Source of the DNA: Acidobacteriaceae bacterium
GTDB taxonomy: Bacteria > Acidobacteriota > Terriglobia > Terriglobales > Acidobacteriaceae
Direction: 5' to 3'
Length of the DNA: 7,427 nt
NCBI GenBank assembly: GCA_030040395.1
Contig: JASHTU010000618.1
Location: forward strand, 1-7,427
The notes beneath the pieces were generated by a model. That model saw nothing but the letters and a program-made list of their open reading frames with translations. It ran no database searches and was not told where the DNA came from. Shown here piece after piece: positions 1 to 7,064 of this stretch. Every line of letters starts with the position of its first letter. Positions within the stretch are counted from its first letter, which is position 1. A program made the position numbers and the translations under genes.

Positions 1-70
1 CTTGCCCCTCGCTCTGCGCAACCCCTCCCCTTTCGACCGCCACGCGCGGCAGAGGTCACGTCAACCAGGA

Positions 71-862
71 TTAAGGCTGGCTCGGCGCCGGCCCCTGAAC
101 ACCCGCCAGCCGGTTGAACAGCGACATCATCTCGATCGGCAACGGAAAGACAATGGTGGTGTTCTTCTCCACGCCGATGTCGGCGAGGGTTTGCAGGTAG
201 CGCAGCTGCAACGTCATGGGCTGCGTGGCCATCAAGGCAGCGGCGTCCACCAGCTTTTGGGCGGCGCTGAACTCGCCCTCGGCGTGAATGATCTTCGATC
301 GCTTCTCACGCTCCGCCTCAGCCTGCTTGGCGATGGCGCGCAGCATCTGCTCGGGCAGGTCCACCTGCTTGACCTCGACAGAAACCACCTTGACCCCGAA
401 CGGCTCCGTGCGCTGGTCGATGATGCTTTGAATGCGCAGGTTGAGCTTGTCGCGATGGCTCAAGATCTCGTCGAGCTCGACCTCACCCAGCACCGAGCGC
501 AGCGTGGTCTGGGCGAACTGCGAGGTCTGGTAGACATAATTGGCCACCTTGATCGCGGCGTCGTTGGGATTGACGACGTAGAGCGTCACCACCGCGTTCA
601 CCTTGAGGGTGACGTTGTCGCGGGTAATGATGTCTTGAGGCGGCACTTCGAGCACCTCCTGGCGCAGCGAGATGCGCACCATCTGGTCGATGGGCCGGAA
701 CACGAGGATGATGCCGGGGCCCTTGGGCTCACCCAGCACGCGGCCCAGGCGGAAGATGACGGCGCGTTCGTACTCCCGAAGGATCTTGATCGAGTTGAGC
801 AGATAGAGGACGATGATCGCGATGAGAATCAGCGCTGGGATGGGCAGATCGTTCACGGACAT
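71..862 (-). CDS. Slipin (stomatin/prohibitin-family SPFH membrane protein)
   Basis: A 263-residue membrane-anchored slipin. SPFH proteins form oligomeric assemblies on the inner membrane and are linked to membrane-domain organisation and membrane protein quality control. Residues 9-23 form one N-terminal hydrophobic segment, followed by the family motif [11 protein letters not shown] (31-41) and GPGI (48-51). The SPFH domain runs to about residue 190 and includes [18 protein letters not shown] (121-138). A charged, coiled-coil-prone stretch [18 protein letters not shown] follows (180-197), then LQLRYLQTL (218-226) and the hydrophobic tail [11 protein letters not shown] (236-246). Length is normal for a slipin. 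The ATG at 862 is chosen because GAGGG lies 7 bases upstream and homology begins there; the open frame continuing to 1210 overlaps nfeD and is not credible. Small departures from the usual pattern are PFGV (154-157) where PWGV is common and KQVDLP (165-170) where KDV is common. The gene lies 40 bases after nfeD and is probably co-transcribed with it. Confidence 0.93.
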   Translation of the reverse strand: MSVNDLPIPALILIAIIVLYLLNSIKILREYERAVIFRLGRVLGEPKGPGIILVFRPIDQMVRISLRQEVLEVPPQDIITRDNVTLKVNAVVTLYVVNPNDAAIKVANYVYQTSQFAQTTLRSVLGEVELDEILSHRDKLNLRIQSIIDQRTEPFGVKVVSVEVKQVDLPEQMLRAIAKQAEAEREKRSKIIHAEGEFSAAQKLVDAAALMATQPMTLQLRYLQTLADIGVEKNTTIVFPLPIEMMSLFNRLAGVQGPAPSQP

Positions 863-902
863 TAGACTTCCCTCACTCAGCAGGGATTGTACTCCATGGG
901 CG

Positions 903-2282
903 CTACGCCAAGCGGGATGCAGTGTCTCTGGCCTCGCCGACGGCGGGCGATTCAAGCGGGCGAGGCGTGGGCGCGGGCTCGACGCGGAGGAGCATACCGT
1001 CGTGGCCGACCACGTGCAGAATAGCCCCCACAGGAGCAGGCTGGCTGGTGACCGCGCGCCAGATTTCCCCCTCCACCAGCACGTGGCCTTCGGGAGCGAG
1101 CGGCTCCATGGCGGTGGCGCGAGAGCCGACCAACGCATCGGCCCCAAGGGCAGCCTTGCGCTTGCGTGCGCGCACGGCGAGGCGCACCAGGAAGAGCGTG
1201 ATGGCTCCAAAGCCCAGGCTCACCGAAATGGCGACATAGGGGCTCACGCCCATCTGCGGCACCGGCGCCGCCACCAGCGTCAGCATGCCGAAGGTAAGGC
1301 AGATGATGCCCGCGATCGCCAGCACCCCGTGCCCCCCAAATTTCGCTTCGAGCACAAACAGCACCGTCGCCCCAACGAGAAGCAGAACGGCGGTGTAGCG
1401 GATGGGAAGAAGGTTCAGCGCAAAGATGGCGAGCAGCACCATGAGCGTGCCTAGCGCGCCCGGAACAATAGTGCCGGGAGTGTTGAATTCGAGGTAGATG
1501 AGCAGCGCGCCGCCAACAAGGAAGAGGAGGGCGATGTTGGGATCGACGAGCCAGCCGAGCAGTTGGTCGCGGACGGTGGAGCGCAGAAGAACGATTCGTG
1601 CTCCGGCCAGCTGCAGGGTCTGTTTCGCGCCGTCAATGCGCACAATCTCCCGACCATTGAGTTCCGAGAGAAGCTGCTCGTCACTGCTGGCGATGACGTC
1701 GATGACGCGCTGATTGAGCGACTCTTCGGCGGTATACGATTTCGACGAAGCCACCGCGGCCACTGCGGCCTCAGCGTTGCGGCCGCGCCGGGTGACATAG
1801 GAGCGCAAGAAAGCCTCGGCGTCGTTTTCGACTTTCTGCATCTCCGTGGTGTCGGGCTTGCCAAGCTCGAAGACCACGTGGGCCGCGCCCGCTTCCGTGC
1901 CGGGAGCCATGGCGGCTACGTCGGCGGACTCCAAAATGAAGAAGCCGGCCGAGCCCGCGCGGGCGCCCGAAGGCGAGACGTAGACGATGACCGGGACATG
2001 GGAGCCGAGGATGGCGGCCACAATGGCGCGCATCGACTCGACCATGCCACCTGGCGTGTCCATCTGAATGAGGAGGGCGCGGGCGCCGTCGGAGTTGGCG
2101 CGAGCGATGGCGCGGACAAGCTCATCGGAACTGACGGGCTGAATGGTGTCGTCGAGCACGAATTTGTCCACGATGGGCTGCTGCGCGGAAACGTGAAGAA
2201 AACCTGTGAAACCGAAGACTGCGAGCAAAGCTCCCACCGTCAGCCGGAAGGCATTGCGAATTCTGCTTTCGAACCGTCCCAC
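903..2282 (-). CDS. NfeD-family membrane-bound serine protease (long form)
   Basis: A 459-residue full-length NfeD protein. The order is an N-terminal signal or anchor (about 12-33), a ClpP-like protease domain (about 36-200), a membrane region with four or five hydrophobic helices (about 247-367), and a C-terminal soluble OB-fold NfeD domain (about 380-436). Visible protease motifs are MDTPGG (74-79) and [10 protein letters not shown] (104-113), with Ser111 as the likely nucleophile. Lys150 in MQKVENDA is the likely general base, matching the Ser/Lys dyad of Pyrococcus PH1510. The OB-fold shows the typical [10 protein letters not shown] (401-410). The start is GTG at 2282, supported by AGAGGTGA with GAGG 6 bases upstream. 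In characterised pairs this protease cleaves the C-terminal hydrophobic part of its stomatin partner, which is encoded 40 bases downstream here. The gene begins 57 bases after the TPR gene. The family call is firm; the actual substrate is inferred from the pair. Confidence 0.94.
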   Translation of the reverse strand: MGRFESRIRNAFRLTVGALLAVFGFTGFLHVSAQQPIVDKFVLDDTIQPVSSDELVRAIARANSDGARALLIQMDTPGGMVESMRAIVAAILGSHVPVIVYVSPSGARAGSAGFFILESADVAAMAPGTEAGAAHVVFELGKPDTTEMQKVENDAEAFLRSYVTRRGRNAEAAVAAVASSKSYTAEESLNQRVIDVIASSDEQLLSELNGREIVRIDGAKQTLQLAGARIVLLRSTVRDQLLGWLVDPNIALLFLVGGALLIYLEFNTPGTIVPGALGTLMVLLAIFALNLLPIRYTAVLLLVGATVLFVLEAKFGGHGVLAIAGIICLTFGMLTLVAAPVPQMGVSPYVAISVSLGFGAITLFLVRLAVRARKRKAALGADALVGSRATAMEPLAPEGHVLVEGEIWRAVTSQPAPVGAILHVVGHDGMLLRVEPAPTPRPLESPAVGEARDTASRLA

Positions 2283-2339
2283 GTCTCACCTCTTTACAGG
2301 GACTTGGGCCCGCCTTGCCGTCCCGGCTTTGGCCCCGTG

Positions 2340-3995
2340 TTATTGGCTTTGACCAAGTTGGGCCTGAATCTGCCGGACCAATGTTTGAGCCGTCGGGTCG
2401 GCGGGATCGAGTCTCAACGCATCGCCGGCCTCGGTGTTTGCCTCATTCAAATGATTCGTCGCCAGGTCCAATTTCGCCAGAACAATGTATGCATCGGCAG
2501 TCGGCCCTAATGCAAGAGCCGCTTGCGCCTCCTTACGGGCTTCGGCGGCGTCCCCGCTTCTCTGGCGAACCTCGGCTAGGCCGGCATAAGCCTCTGCAAA
2601 ATGCGGATCGGCGGCCACCGCGGATTGATACAACCGCTCGGCTTCAAGCAGCAAGCCGCGGTCCAGATAGGTCCTGGCCTGAGCAGAGAGCCGTTGCGCT
2701 TGGTCCTGTGAGGGGAGTTTAGCCAGGCGGGCGGCATCCATCTCGTCGAGCATCATCGCCGCCTGTCGAAAGGCGGCGGCGTCGAAGGTGCGCACGATCC
2801 GTTCCAGCGGGTCCGCGTTTGCCCCGGCATCCGAGTCGGAAGCAGGCTGCAGAGAGGGGCTCTTCCATGCCGCAAGAAGCGACTGCGCCTCGGAATCATT
2901 CGGCCGCAGCTTGAGGCATTGTTCCAGTTCATTCAGCGCGGCAACGGTCTTGGCGTGGCGTTTGAGGCTTACGGCAAGGTTGAAGTGGTAGACGGGGTCC
3001 CGCGGGTCGTCTGCGGCGGCCTGGACAAACAGTGCTGTGCCGTCTTGCCCCTGCCGGCTGATGGCCACGCCTTCATCGTTCACGACTTCAGCGAGGGGCA
3101 GGACCCGCGCCACATCGGCAAACGCCTGCTCGGCGTTCGGATAATCGCCCGAAAACAGCAGAGAAAGCCCCCCAAAGAACCCGGCGCGAAGACCGTCAGG
3201 GCCGTTGTGCTCCACCTTGGCGAAGGCCGCGGCCGCGGCTTCATATTGCTGATTGTTGTAGTCCTCCTGGCCCAGCGCCATCCATGCGGGACTGAAATCG
3301 GGGCTGAGCTTGACAGCCAGGTTGAGGTGGCGCAGACGCTCGGCCTGGTCGGGCTCGGTAATGCCGCGGATGTACTGTTCGAAGGCGTCGAGGCGCATGC
3401 CTTTACCTTCGGCGACAAAGGTTTCTTCGGCGACGCTGAAGGAGGGGTCGAGCTCGCCAGTGAGCTTCCAAGCTAGCGTGTCGAAGACCTTGATCATAGC
3501 TTCCAAGGGACCGCGGGAGGAGATTGCTTCCGTCATGCGCAAACGGGGAACCTCCACTAGGCTGGCGTTGGCCACAATGTCGGACCCCTCGGTGGTGAAG
3601 CTGCCCACGACGATCGAATCGGCGTCCAGCGTTTGGGCAAGCTTAATCGAGCTCGCGCGGGAGGGCTGAAATCCTTCCGGCAAACCCAGATGATCGAGAG
3701 CATAAATACGATCGGCGCGGGTGGTGGGCTCGAAGCCGGCCGCGGCAAAACGGCTGCTCAGCAGGTCGGCTGCCGCCTCGCGAATCCAATCCAGGCTCGG
3801 CTGACCGCTCCGATTGTCAAAGGGCAAAACCAGAAGGATGCGCCCGTGGTTGGCGGCCGAGAGCGGCAGGTTGGCGCCGGGGGACCCTTGGGCGTAGACG
3901 CAAACTTCTGGGAAGAAAGCGGAAGCAGCCACGAGCCCGGCGCCCGCGACGAGTCGCCGCCAGCCTCGCCAACGAAGTGAAAAATGAGTGACCAC
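2340..3995 (-). CDS. Exported TolB-like/tetratricopeptide repeat protein
   Basis: A 551-residue protein that is probably periplasmic. Residues 1-35 look like a signal peptide: an Arg-rich start (RWRGWRR), a hydrophobic core, and cleavage likely at VYA/QG. Residues about 52-185 resemble the TolB-like N-terminal domain found fused to TPRs in many bacteria, with ILLVLPFDNRSGQPSLDW (53-70), the LDADSIVVGSFT motif (123-134) and a following beta-rich part. The rest is helical TPR-type sequence. Repeats are visible around 220-260, 334-367, 433-466, 467-500 and 501-534, with typical A..L....G...EA......AL.L.P spacing. A low-complexity linker (about 380-395) splits the TPRs into two groups. TPRs bind other proteins, so a scaffold or adaptor role is likely; no enzyme motif is seen. 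The GTG at 3995 has no Shine-Dalgarno and lies 9 bases after a TATAAT. The gene probably heads an operon with nfeD and slipin. Exact function is unknown. Confidence 0.88.
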   Translation of the reverse strand: MVTHFSLRWRGWRRLVAGAGLVAASAFFPEVCVYAQGSPGANLPLSAANHGRILLVLPFDNRSGQPSLDWIREAAADLLSSRFAAAGFEPTTRADRIYALDHLGLPEGFQPSRASSIKLAQTLDADSIVVGSFTTEGSDIVANASLVEVPRLRMTEAISSRGPLEAMIKVFDTLAWKLTGELDPSFSVAEETFVAEGKGMRLDAFEQYIRGITEPDQAERLRHLNLAVKLSPDFSPAWMALGQEDYNNQQYEAAAAAFAKVEHNGPDGLRAGFFGGLSLLFSGDYPNAEQAFADVARVLPLAEVVNDEGVAISRQGQDGTALFVQAAADDPRDPVYHFNLAVSLKRHAKTVAALNELEQCLKLRPNDSEAQSLLAAWKSPSLQPASDSDAGANADPLERIVRTFDAAAFRQAAMMLDEMDAARLAKLPSQDQAQRLSAQARTYLDRGLLLEAERLYQSAVAADPHFAEAYAGLAEVRQRSGDAAEARKEAQAALALGPTADAYIVLAKLDLATNHLNEANTEAGDALRLDPADPTAQTLVRQIQAQLGQSQ

Positions 3996-4004
3996 AACAG
4001 AAAA

Positions 4005-4039
4005 ATTATAGGCTTTGCGGCGAAGGCAGAGATATTGTA
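4005..4039 (-). promoter_or_regulatory. Candidate promoter -10 boxes for the TPR-nfeD-slipin operon
   Basis: On the minus strand a perfect TATAAT sits at 4005-4010, leaving only 9 bases before the GTG start at 3995. A second box, TACAAT, sits at 4034-4039. Neither has a recognisable -35 at 16-18 bases: the 17-base position of the first reads ATCTCT. If the first box is used, transcription would begin at or within a couple of bases of the GTG, giving a leaderless mRNA. That would fit the absence of a Shine-Dalgarno. The second box would give a leader of about 30 bases. Confidence 0.4.
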
Positions 4040-4093
4040 TCCAAACTGGTTCAATGCCGGGTCACCGCTTCTTGCGATCGCGTCGACTTCCAT

Positions 4094-4119
4094 CCCGGCG
4101 ACCAATACCTATCGCCGGG
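4094..4119. repeat. Perfect 8-bp inverted repeat (dyad/hairpin)
   Basis: CCCGGCGA (4094-4101) and TCGCCGGG (4112-4119) are exact reverse complements separated by a 10-base loop. There is no T-run on either side, so it is not a typical terminator. It lies about 100 bases upstream of the TPR gene start and could be an operator or an RNA hairpin. In GC-rich DNA a chance origin cannot be excluded. Confidence 0.4.
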
Positions 4120-4263
4120 GACTCCGGACTTGGGGCGCGTGGCTTTAAGTTTCTCTGGATTCGTTTTTGGGCGTCATGCTCAATGGCGATGGGAACGTGA
4201 AGATCTCGCATTCTCTTCCCTGTTGCGGGCATCAGACGTTCCTGCACCGGCGGCGAAGGGCCG

Positions 4264-4282
4264 GCGCCGGCGACCCCGGCGC
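4264..4282 (-). terminator. GC-rich stem-loop, possible terminator of the secreted-protein gene
   Basis: The arms GCGCCGG (4264-4270) and CCGGCGC (4276-4282) are perfect complements with a 5-base loop. The right end lies 13 bases after the alternative, frameshifted stop at 4296 and 51 bases after the annotated stop at 4334. On the minus strand the following bases are GC-rich with no U-tract, so intrinsic termination is uncertain. The overlapping palindrome GCCGGCGCCGGC (4260-4271) adds a competing fold. Confidence 0.35.
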
Positions 4283-4295
4283 TTAAAGCGGATGA

Positions 4296-4400
4296 TTAAC
4301 ATTCGTGCCAGCGGCGGAAATTCACACCCGGCTCTATGGACCCGACGAAGCGATACGCCTCTTCCTTGCGATGGGTGAAGCAGACGAGGCTCGGCTGGCC
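4296..4400 (-). other. Out-of-frame continuation of the secreted-protein gene
   Basis: In the -1 frame relative to the 4334-5182 gene, the minus strand reads QPSLVCFTHRKEEAYRF, then VGSIEPGVNFRRWHEC, and stops at TAA 4296-4298. About 25 of the 33 codons counted end in G or C, against 12 of 21 in the annotated frame over the corresponding stretch. The composition (Trp, Cys, Phe, His, Tyr mixed with charged residues) looks like a folded protein end. One missing G in the GGCC at 4397-4400 would join TLLK to GQPSLVCF smoothly. I infer a 1-base deletion, either a sequencing or assembly error or a real mutation. Confidence 0.5.
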
Positions 4401-5182
4401 TTGAGCAGCGTCCCTTTGGCGTCGAAGATCAGGGTCCATTGCATGGGCCGCGGGCGGGCCTCAATGTCGGTAAACCGAATCAGGGCCCCTTGCTTGAGAA
4501 TTCTCAAAGAGGGCGGCGCGGCAAGATTCTCGGGATCAGAAGAGCTATCCGGCTTGCCGACGCGGGGATCGGCCCCGGCCAGCGCTGCATAGCACAACCC
4601 GATTCCCAGCCAATTCGGCCCCTCGCCCGGAGGCGCTTCGGCCCGGATGGCGTTGAAAGCCGAAATGGTGATCGGGTTAATCGGCGCGGGGGAAAAAAGC
4701 GAATAGCCCCGCCGTTCAATGGGGATGACGCGTATGCGGCCATGGCCATTGCGCGGAACTGAAGCCGAAAACTCGCTCACGTCGCCGGCGCCTTCGTTCC
4801 GCGAAAAGCGCAAAAAGAGGTGAGCCGGAAGCGATGGGCAGGCAATTTGCTCGTACGTCCAGCTTCCTTGGTTGAACTCCATGCCCGCAAATCCCGCCTG
4901 TTCACTGATCATGGGTTCGGCGACAGTAAAAAGGTCGCGGTCTTTCTGCGACATCTGGCCCGCCGAACGAATTTCGATGGTTGAGCTGATCTTTGTATTC
5001 AGGGAGTTCCACGGAAAAGGCACAGGCTGTGTCTTCGGGGAGACGACCTTCATCTTTGGCGGAACTTGGGGCTTCGACTGAGCGGGCTGCGTCTGATCGG
5101 CAGCCTGGGCTGCGCCGGAGACGGAAAAGACACCAAGGGCGGCAAGGGCGATTGCGGTGGGGAAGGATCCTAGTCGTGCCAT
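4334..5182 (-). CDS. Secreted protein of unknown function; C-terminus probably frameshifted
   Basis: The open frame encodes 282 residues. Residues 1-27 are a clear signal peptide (hydrophobic core followed by AAQA/AD), then a Pro/Gln/Lys-rich linker (about 28-56). The globular part contains GFAGMEFNQGSWTYEQIACPSLPAHLFLRFSRN-type sequence (about 96-128), a segment with two further glycine/proline-rich strands, and GPNWLGIGLCYAALAGADPRVG (about 193-214). Two cysteines are visible, in the IACP and GLCYA motifs, and could form a disulphide after export. I do not recognise a named family. The ATG at 5182 is placed by the signal peptide; no Shine-Dalgarno is obvious, though GGTGG lies about 20 bases upstream and a TAGTCT box ends 9 bases before the ATG. 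The last ~21 residues (from about residue 261) are Ser/Ala/Arg-rich with weak codon bias. The -1 frame carries a more convincing tail to 4296 (see separate entry). The gene is preceded by a strong terminator and so probably has its own promoter. Confidence 0.8.
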   Translation of the reverse strand: MARLGSFPTAIALAALGVFSVSGAAQAADQTQPAQSKPQVPPKMKVVSPKTQPVPFPWNSLNTKISSTIEIRSAGQMSQKDRDLFTVAEPMISEQAGFAGMEFNQGSWTYEQIACPSLPAHLFLRFSRNEGAGDVSEFSASVPRNGHGRIRVIPIERRGYSLFSPAPINPITISAFNAIRAEAPPGEGPNWLGIGLCYAALAGADPRVGKPDSSSDPENLAAPPSLRILKQGALIRFTDIEARPRPMQWTLIFDAKGTLLKASRASSASPIARKRRIASSGP

Positions 5183-5245
5183 GCTGCCGATAGACTACCA
5201 CCGCGTGGAGCGCGCCATTTTGGGGTGGTTGCCTCCATGACAGAA

Positions 5246-5270
5246 AGGGCAGCCCACTGCGGGCTGCCCT
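5246..5270 (-). terminator. Intrinsic-type terminator after the 528-residue TPR gene
   Basis: A perfect 10-bp stem is formed by AGGGCAGCCC (5246-5255) and GGGCTGCCCT (5261-5270) around a 5-base loop. On the minus strand the stem is followed by TTTCTGTC, a short U-rich tail. It lies 68 bases after the stop at 5339 and before the gene starting at 5182, so it separates the two transcription units. Confidence 0.75.
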
Positions 5271-5338
5271 CGATGATTCCAGGAACTAAATACGGTCTTG
5301 AGCCTGGAGCGACCCGGCTCGGCGATTCGATGGCTGGT

Positions 5339-6925
5339 TTATTCGCCCGTGCGGCGTCGGACTTCGGGCCGGCGATGCACCGGAGCCGCCTTCTTCTGCG
5401 CCTGGATAAATCCGTCGCTGAGAACGATCTGCGCCGTTGCCAACCGCGTGCTGGTGGCCGCTAGCGGCGTGTAACTGCTGTAGGTGGCGTCAAGCTCGTC
5501 GGCGGGCTGCAGCTTGAACTCGAAACCCACTTGCGGAGCGTCCTTGCATGCAACCGGCGCCTTCATGTTCACGATGAAATCGGGTGTTTTGGAGTCTTTC
5601 GCGTCCTGCGCCACCGCCATTTTGATCACCGAGACGCCGGGATCGATCGCGATCCTCCGGACGCTCGTGGTTTCGGTGAGCAGATCGCCCATCGCGTCAG
5701 TGTCGGCTTTCACCCCATTCGAAAGAATGTAGCTCTGCGCATCCTTGACGTGAAGCTCGGTGGGCGGCGGGGGAACCGCGCTGCAAGCCGCCGGCGTGGT
5801 GAGATGAACGATAAAGTCCTTGGGCTTGACTTCCCTCGTGCTGGTGACGGAAACCTTCAAAACATCTGCGGGATCGTCGATCACGACGCCCGGAACCGGC
5901 GTCATCTGATTCTGCAGCACCGACCAGAGTTTTTGCGCATCGTCCTTGGTCCCGTTAGCCAGAATGAACTCTTTGTCTTCAAGATTCAGCTTGGTGAGGT
6001 CCGGAGTGGAGGCAAGAACGTTGTGCACGATCTCGGGAGGCGTGGGCGCCGGACTAATGCTAAACGTCGAAGGCGGAAAAACCGTGCCCGCCGCGGCGGT
6101 TTTGACCGCCTGCAGGTCGTCGAGATTGCCGTGATACCGCTTGTACCAATATTCCAGCTTGGGCTCGATCTGGGCTTTATAGGCAGGGGGTGCGAAGTTC
6201 CAGGCGCGCGCATAGAACCAGCATGCATCCACCTCATTGCGCGATGGCCCCGGCTTGGCGTAAGCCTCGGCCAGATTCAAGGTGTCCACCAGTCCGTTGC
6301 CGCTCTGGGTCTGGGCGGGGGGATAGAGCATCAGCTCCTTCTTGTACTCATCGATGGCGGCCGCATAGTCCTTCTTCGAAACCGCGTCATCGAGCGCGAT
6401 GGCGGAGTCATAAATGGGATAAGTGGCGTCGGTCATCTTCTTCCAGTCGTCGTCGGAGGACCCGGCCGGCTTGGATGCGGTGAGACCCTTCTGCGCCAGC
6501 GCCGCCGCGTCATCGCAGGTCTGCGGATCCTTGCTGCTCCCGGTGGCGTCGATGTTCTTCTCACACTCGTTTTTCTTGATGAAAACCGAGATAAACACGG
6601 CCTTGGGGTTGGTGGGGTCCAACTGCAGCAGCCGGGTTGCGGCGCTCAGCGCCTGGTCCGGGTCGTTCAACTGCTGGTAGGTGTCGATCAACTGATCGAG
6701 CACGGCCTGCTTGACCACACTTTGAGGATAGGTCTTCAGAAAATCCTCAAGGGCCGCGGCCTTGGCCTTGGGATCGGTTTGGGTAATGGCATTTTGATAA
6801 GCATTGAACTCTGCGGGGTTCGAGATGGTGATCTGGCCGCTGGAATCCTGCGCGCTCAACGCAGGCGCGGAGACGAGGGTCGCACTCGCCAATGCCATCG
6901 CAAATGCAAGGACTAACTTCTTCAT
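5339..6925 (-). CDS. Secreted TPR-type protein with a duplicated C-terminal module
   Basis: A 528-residue exported protein. MKKLVLAFAMALASATLVSA is a classic signal peptide, likely cleaved at LSA/QD (25/26). Residues about 38-110 and 165-265 are helical and TPR-like: the first includes AALEDFLKTYPQS and DQALSAATRLLQLDPTNPKAV, the second DYAAAIDEYKKELMLYPP. This resembles BamD/YbgF-style periplasmic scaffolds. A proline-rich linker (about 283-298) leads to two related 62-residue modules (320-381 and 399-460), each starting F/Y-IL-x-NG and ending DFIV...P-x-AC. The tail (about 511-526) is basic (HRRPEVRRR). The ATG at 6925 is chosen because AGGAG lies 6 bases upstream and the signal peptide starts there; the frame stays open to 7228 but that part looks non-coding. 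No enzymatic motif is visible, so a role in protein-protein contacts at the envelope is inferred. Similar proteins are, to my knowledge, common in Acidobacteriota, with no assigned function. Confidence 0.88.
   Translation of the reverse strand: MKKLVLAFAMALASATLVSAPALSAQDSSGQITISNPAEFNAYQNAITQTDPKAKAAALEDFLKTYPQSVVKQAVLDQLIDTYQQLNDPDQALSAATRLLQLDPTNPKAVFISVFIKKNECEKNIDATGSSKDPQTCDDAAALAQKGLTASKPAGSSDDDWKKMTDATYPIYDSAIALDDAVSKKDYAAAIDEYKKELMLYPPAQTQSGNGLVDTLNLAEAYAKPGPSRNEVDACWFYARAWNFAPPAYKAQIEPKLEYWYKRYHGNLDDLQAVKTAAAGTVFPPSTFSISPAPTPPEIVHNVLASTPDLTKLNLEDKEFILANGTKDDAQKLWSVLQNQMTPVPGVVIDDPADVLKVSVTSTREVKPKDFIVHLTTPAACSAVPPPPTELHVKDAQSYILSNGVKADTDAMGDLLTETTSVRRIAIDPGVSVIKMAVAQDAKDSKTPDFIVNMKAPVACKDAPQVGFEFKLQPADELDATYSSYTPLAATSTRLATAQIVLSDGFIQAQKKAAPVHRRPEVRRRTGE
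5546..5731 (-). repeat. Second copy of an internal protein module (residues 399-460)
   Basis: This copy encodes a module beginning YILSNGVKAD and ending DFIVNMKAPVAC. It has exactly the same length, 62 residues, as the copy at 5783-5968. The matches are concentrated at the two ends (IL-x-NG-x-K-x-D and DFIV...P-x-AC), with an ID/K match in the middle after a small compensating gap. Confidence 0.7.
5783..5968 (-). repeat. First copy of an internal protein module (residues 320-381)
   Basis: This copy encodes a module beginning FILANGTKDD and ending DFIVHLTTPAAC, matching the module at 5546-5731. Both copies end in a cysteine (Cys381 and Cys460) and are separated by a short Pro-rich linker (PPPP, 385-388). 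The copies are diverged at DNA level, so the duplication is old. Confidence 0.7.
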
Positions 6926-6931
6926 TTTGTG

Positions 6932-6936
6932 CTCCT
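6932..6936 (-). promoter_or_regulatory. Shine-Dalgarno that fixes the start of the 528-residue gene
   Basis: AGGAG on the minus strand lies 6 bases before ATG 6925. It decides for this start over the in-frame ATG at 6964 and the more distant ones, together with the signal peptide that begins immediately. Confidence 0.85.
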
Positions 6937-6959
6937 GGGAATCGCCGATATAGAGGTCA

Positions 6960-6989
6960 ATCATACTCACTCGCTGACGAAATCGGCAA
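6960..6989 (-). promoter_or_regulatory. Candidate proximal promoter (P2) for the 528-residue gene
   Basis: On the minus strand TTGCCG (6984-6989) and TATGAT (6960-6965) are separated by 18 bases, matching 4 of 6 and 5 of 6 consensus positions. Transcription would start about 28 bases before the ATG. A small dyad, ATCGG-CAA-CCGAT (6982-6994), covers the -35 box and could be an operator, though the arms are only 5 bases. Confidence 0.4.
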
Positions 6990-7064
6990 CCGATCCGAAT
7001 AGCGGGCTGAGTGCCGGGGTGACGGAACTTAAGATACCACGATCGCCAACGCAGCGATGGAAGG

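Larger units (their letters stand above)
3996..4295. other. Intergenic region upstream of the TPR-NfeD-slipin genes
   Basis: No convincing gene lies here; with the annotated stop of the upstream neighbour the gap extends to 4333. It holds two -10-like boxes close to the TPR gene, an 8-bp dyad at 4094-4119, and a GC-rich stem-loop at 4264-4282. Short open frames on both strands have arginine-rich compositions and weak codon bias, so they are treated as chance. Confidence 0.6.

Noticed and set aside
1..70. Possible terminator or new gene start after the slipin
   Set aside because: There is only a 4-bp weak stem and a purine-rich GGGGAGGGG stretch. There is no ATG on the minus strand, and too little sequence remains to call a gene.
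863..1210. N-terminal extension of the slipin into nfeD
   Set aside because: The extra 116 residues are an out-of-frame reading of the NfeD coding region. The slipin homology and GAGGG Shine-Dalgarno place the start at 862.
1563..2510. Plus-strand open frame (315 codons) opposite nfeD and the TPR gene end
   Set aside because: It crosses the intergenic gap and two recognised minus-strand genes. The product has no recognisable motifs and is a shadow of the NfeD reading frame.
4062..4232. Minus-strand 56-residue open frame with AGGA 8 bases before its ATG
   Set aside because: Only about half its codons end in G/C, against about three quarters in neighbouring genes. Its second half is a basic, low-complexity Arg/Lys/Ser/Pro sequence, and it spans the dyad at 4094-4119. 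It is probably chance, though a small basic protein is not strictly excluded.
5531..6916. Long plus-strand open frame (461 codons) opposite the 528-residue gene
   Set aside because: It lies antisense to a gene with a signal peptide, Shine-Dalgarno and protein-like composition. Its own product is Gly/Arg/His-rich without domains, as expected of antisense frames in GC-rich DNA.
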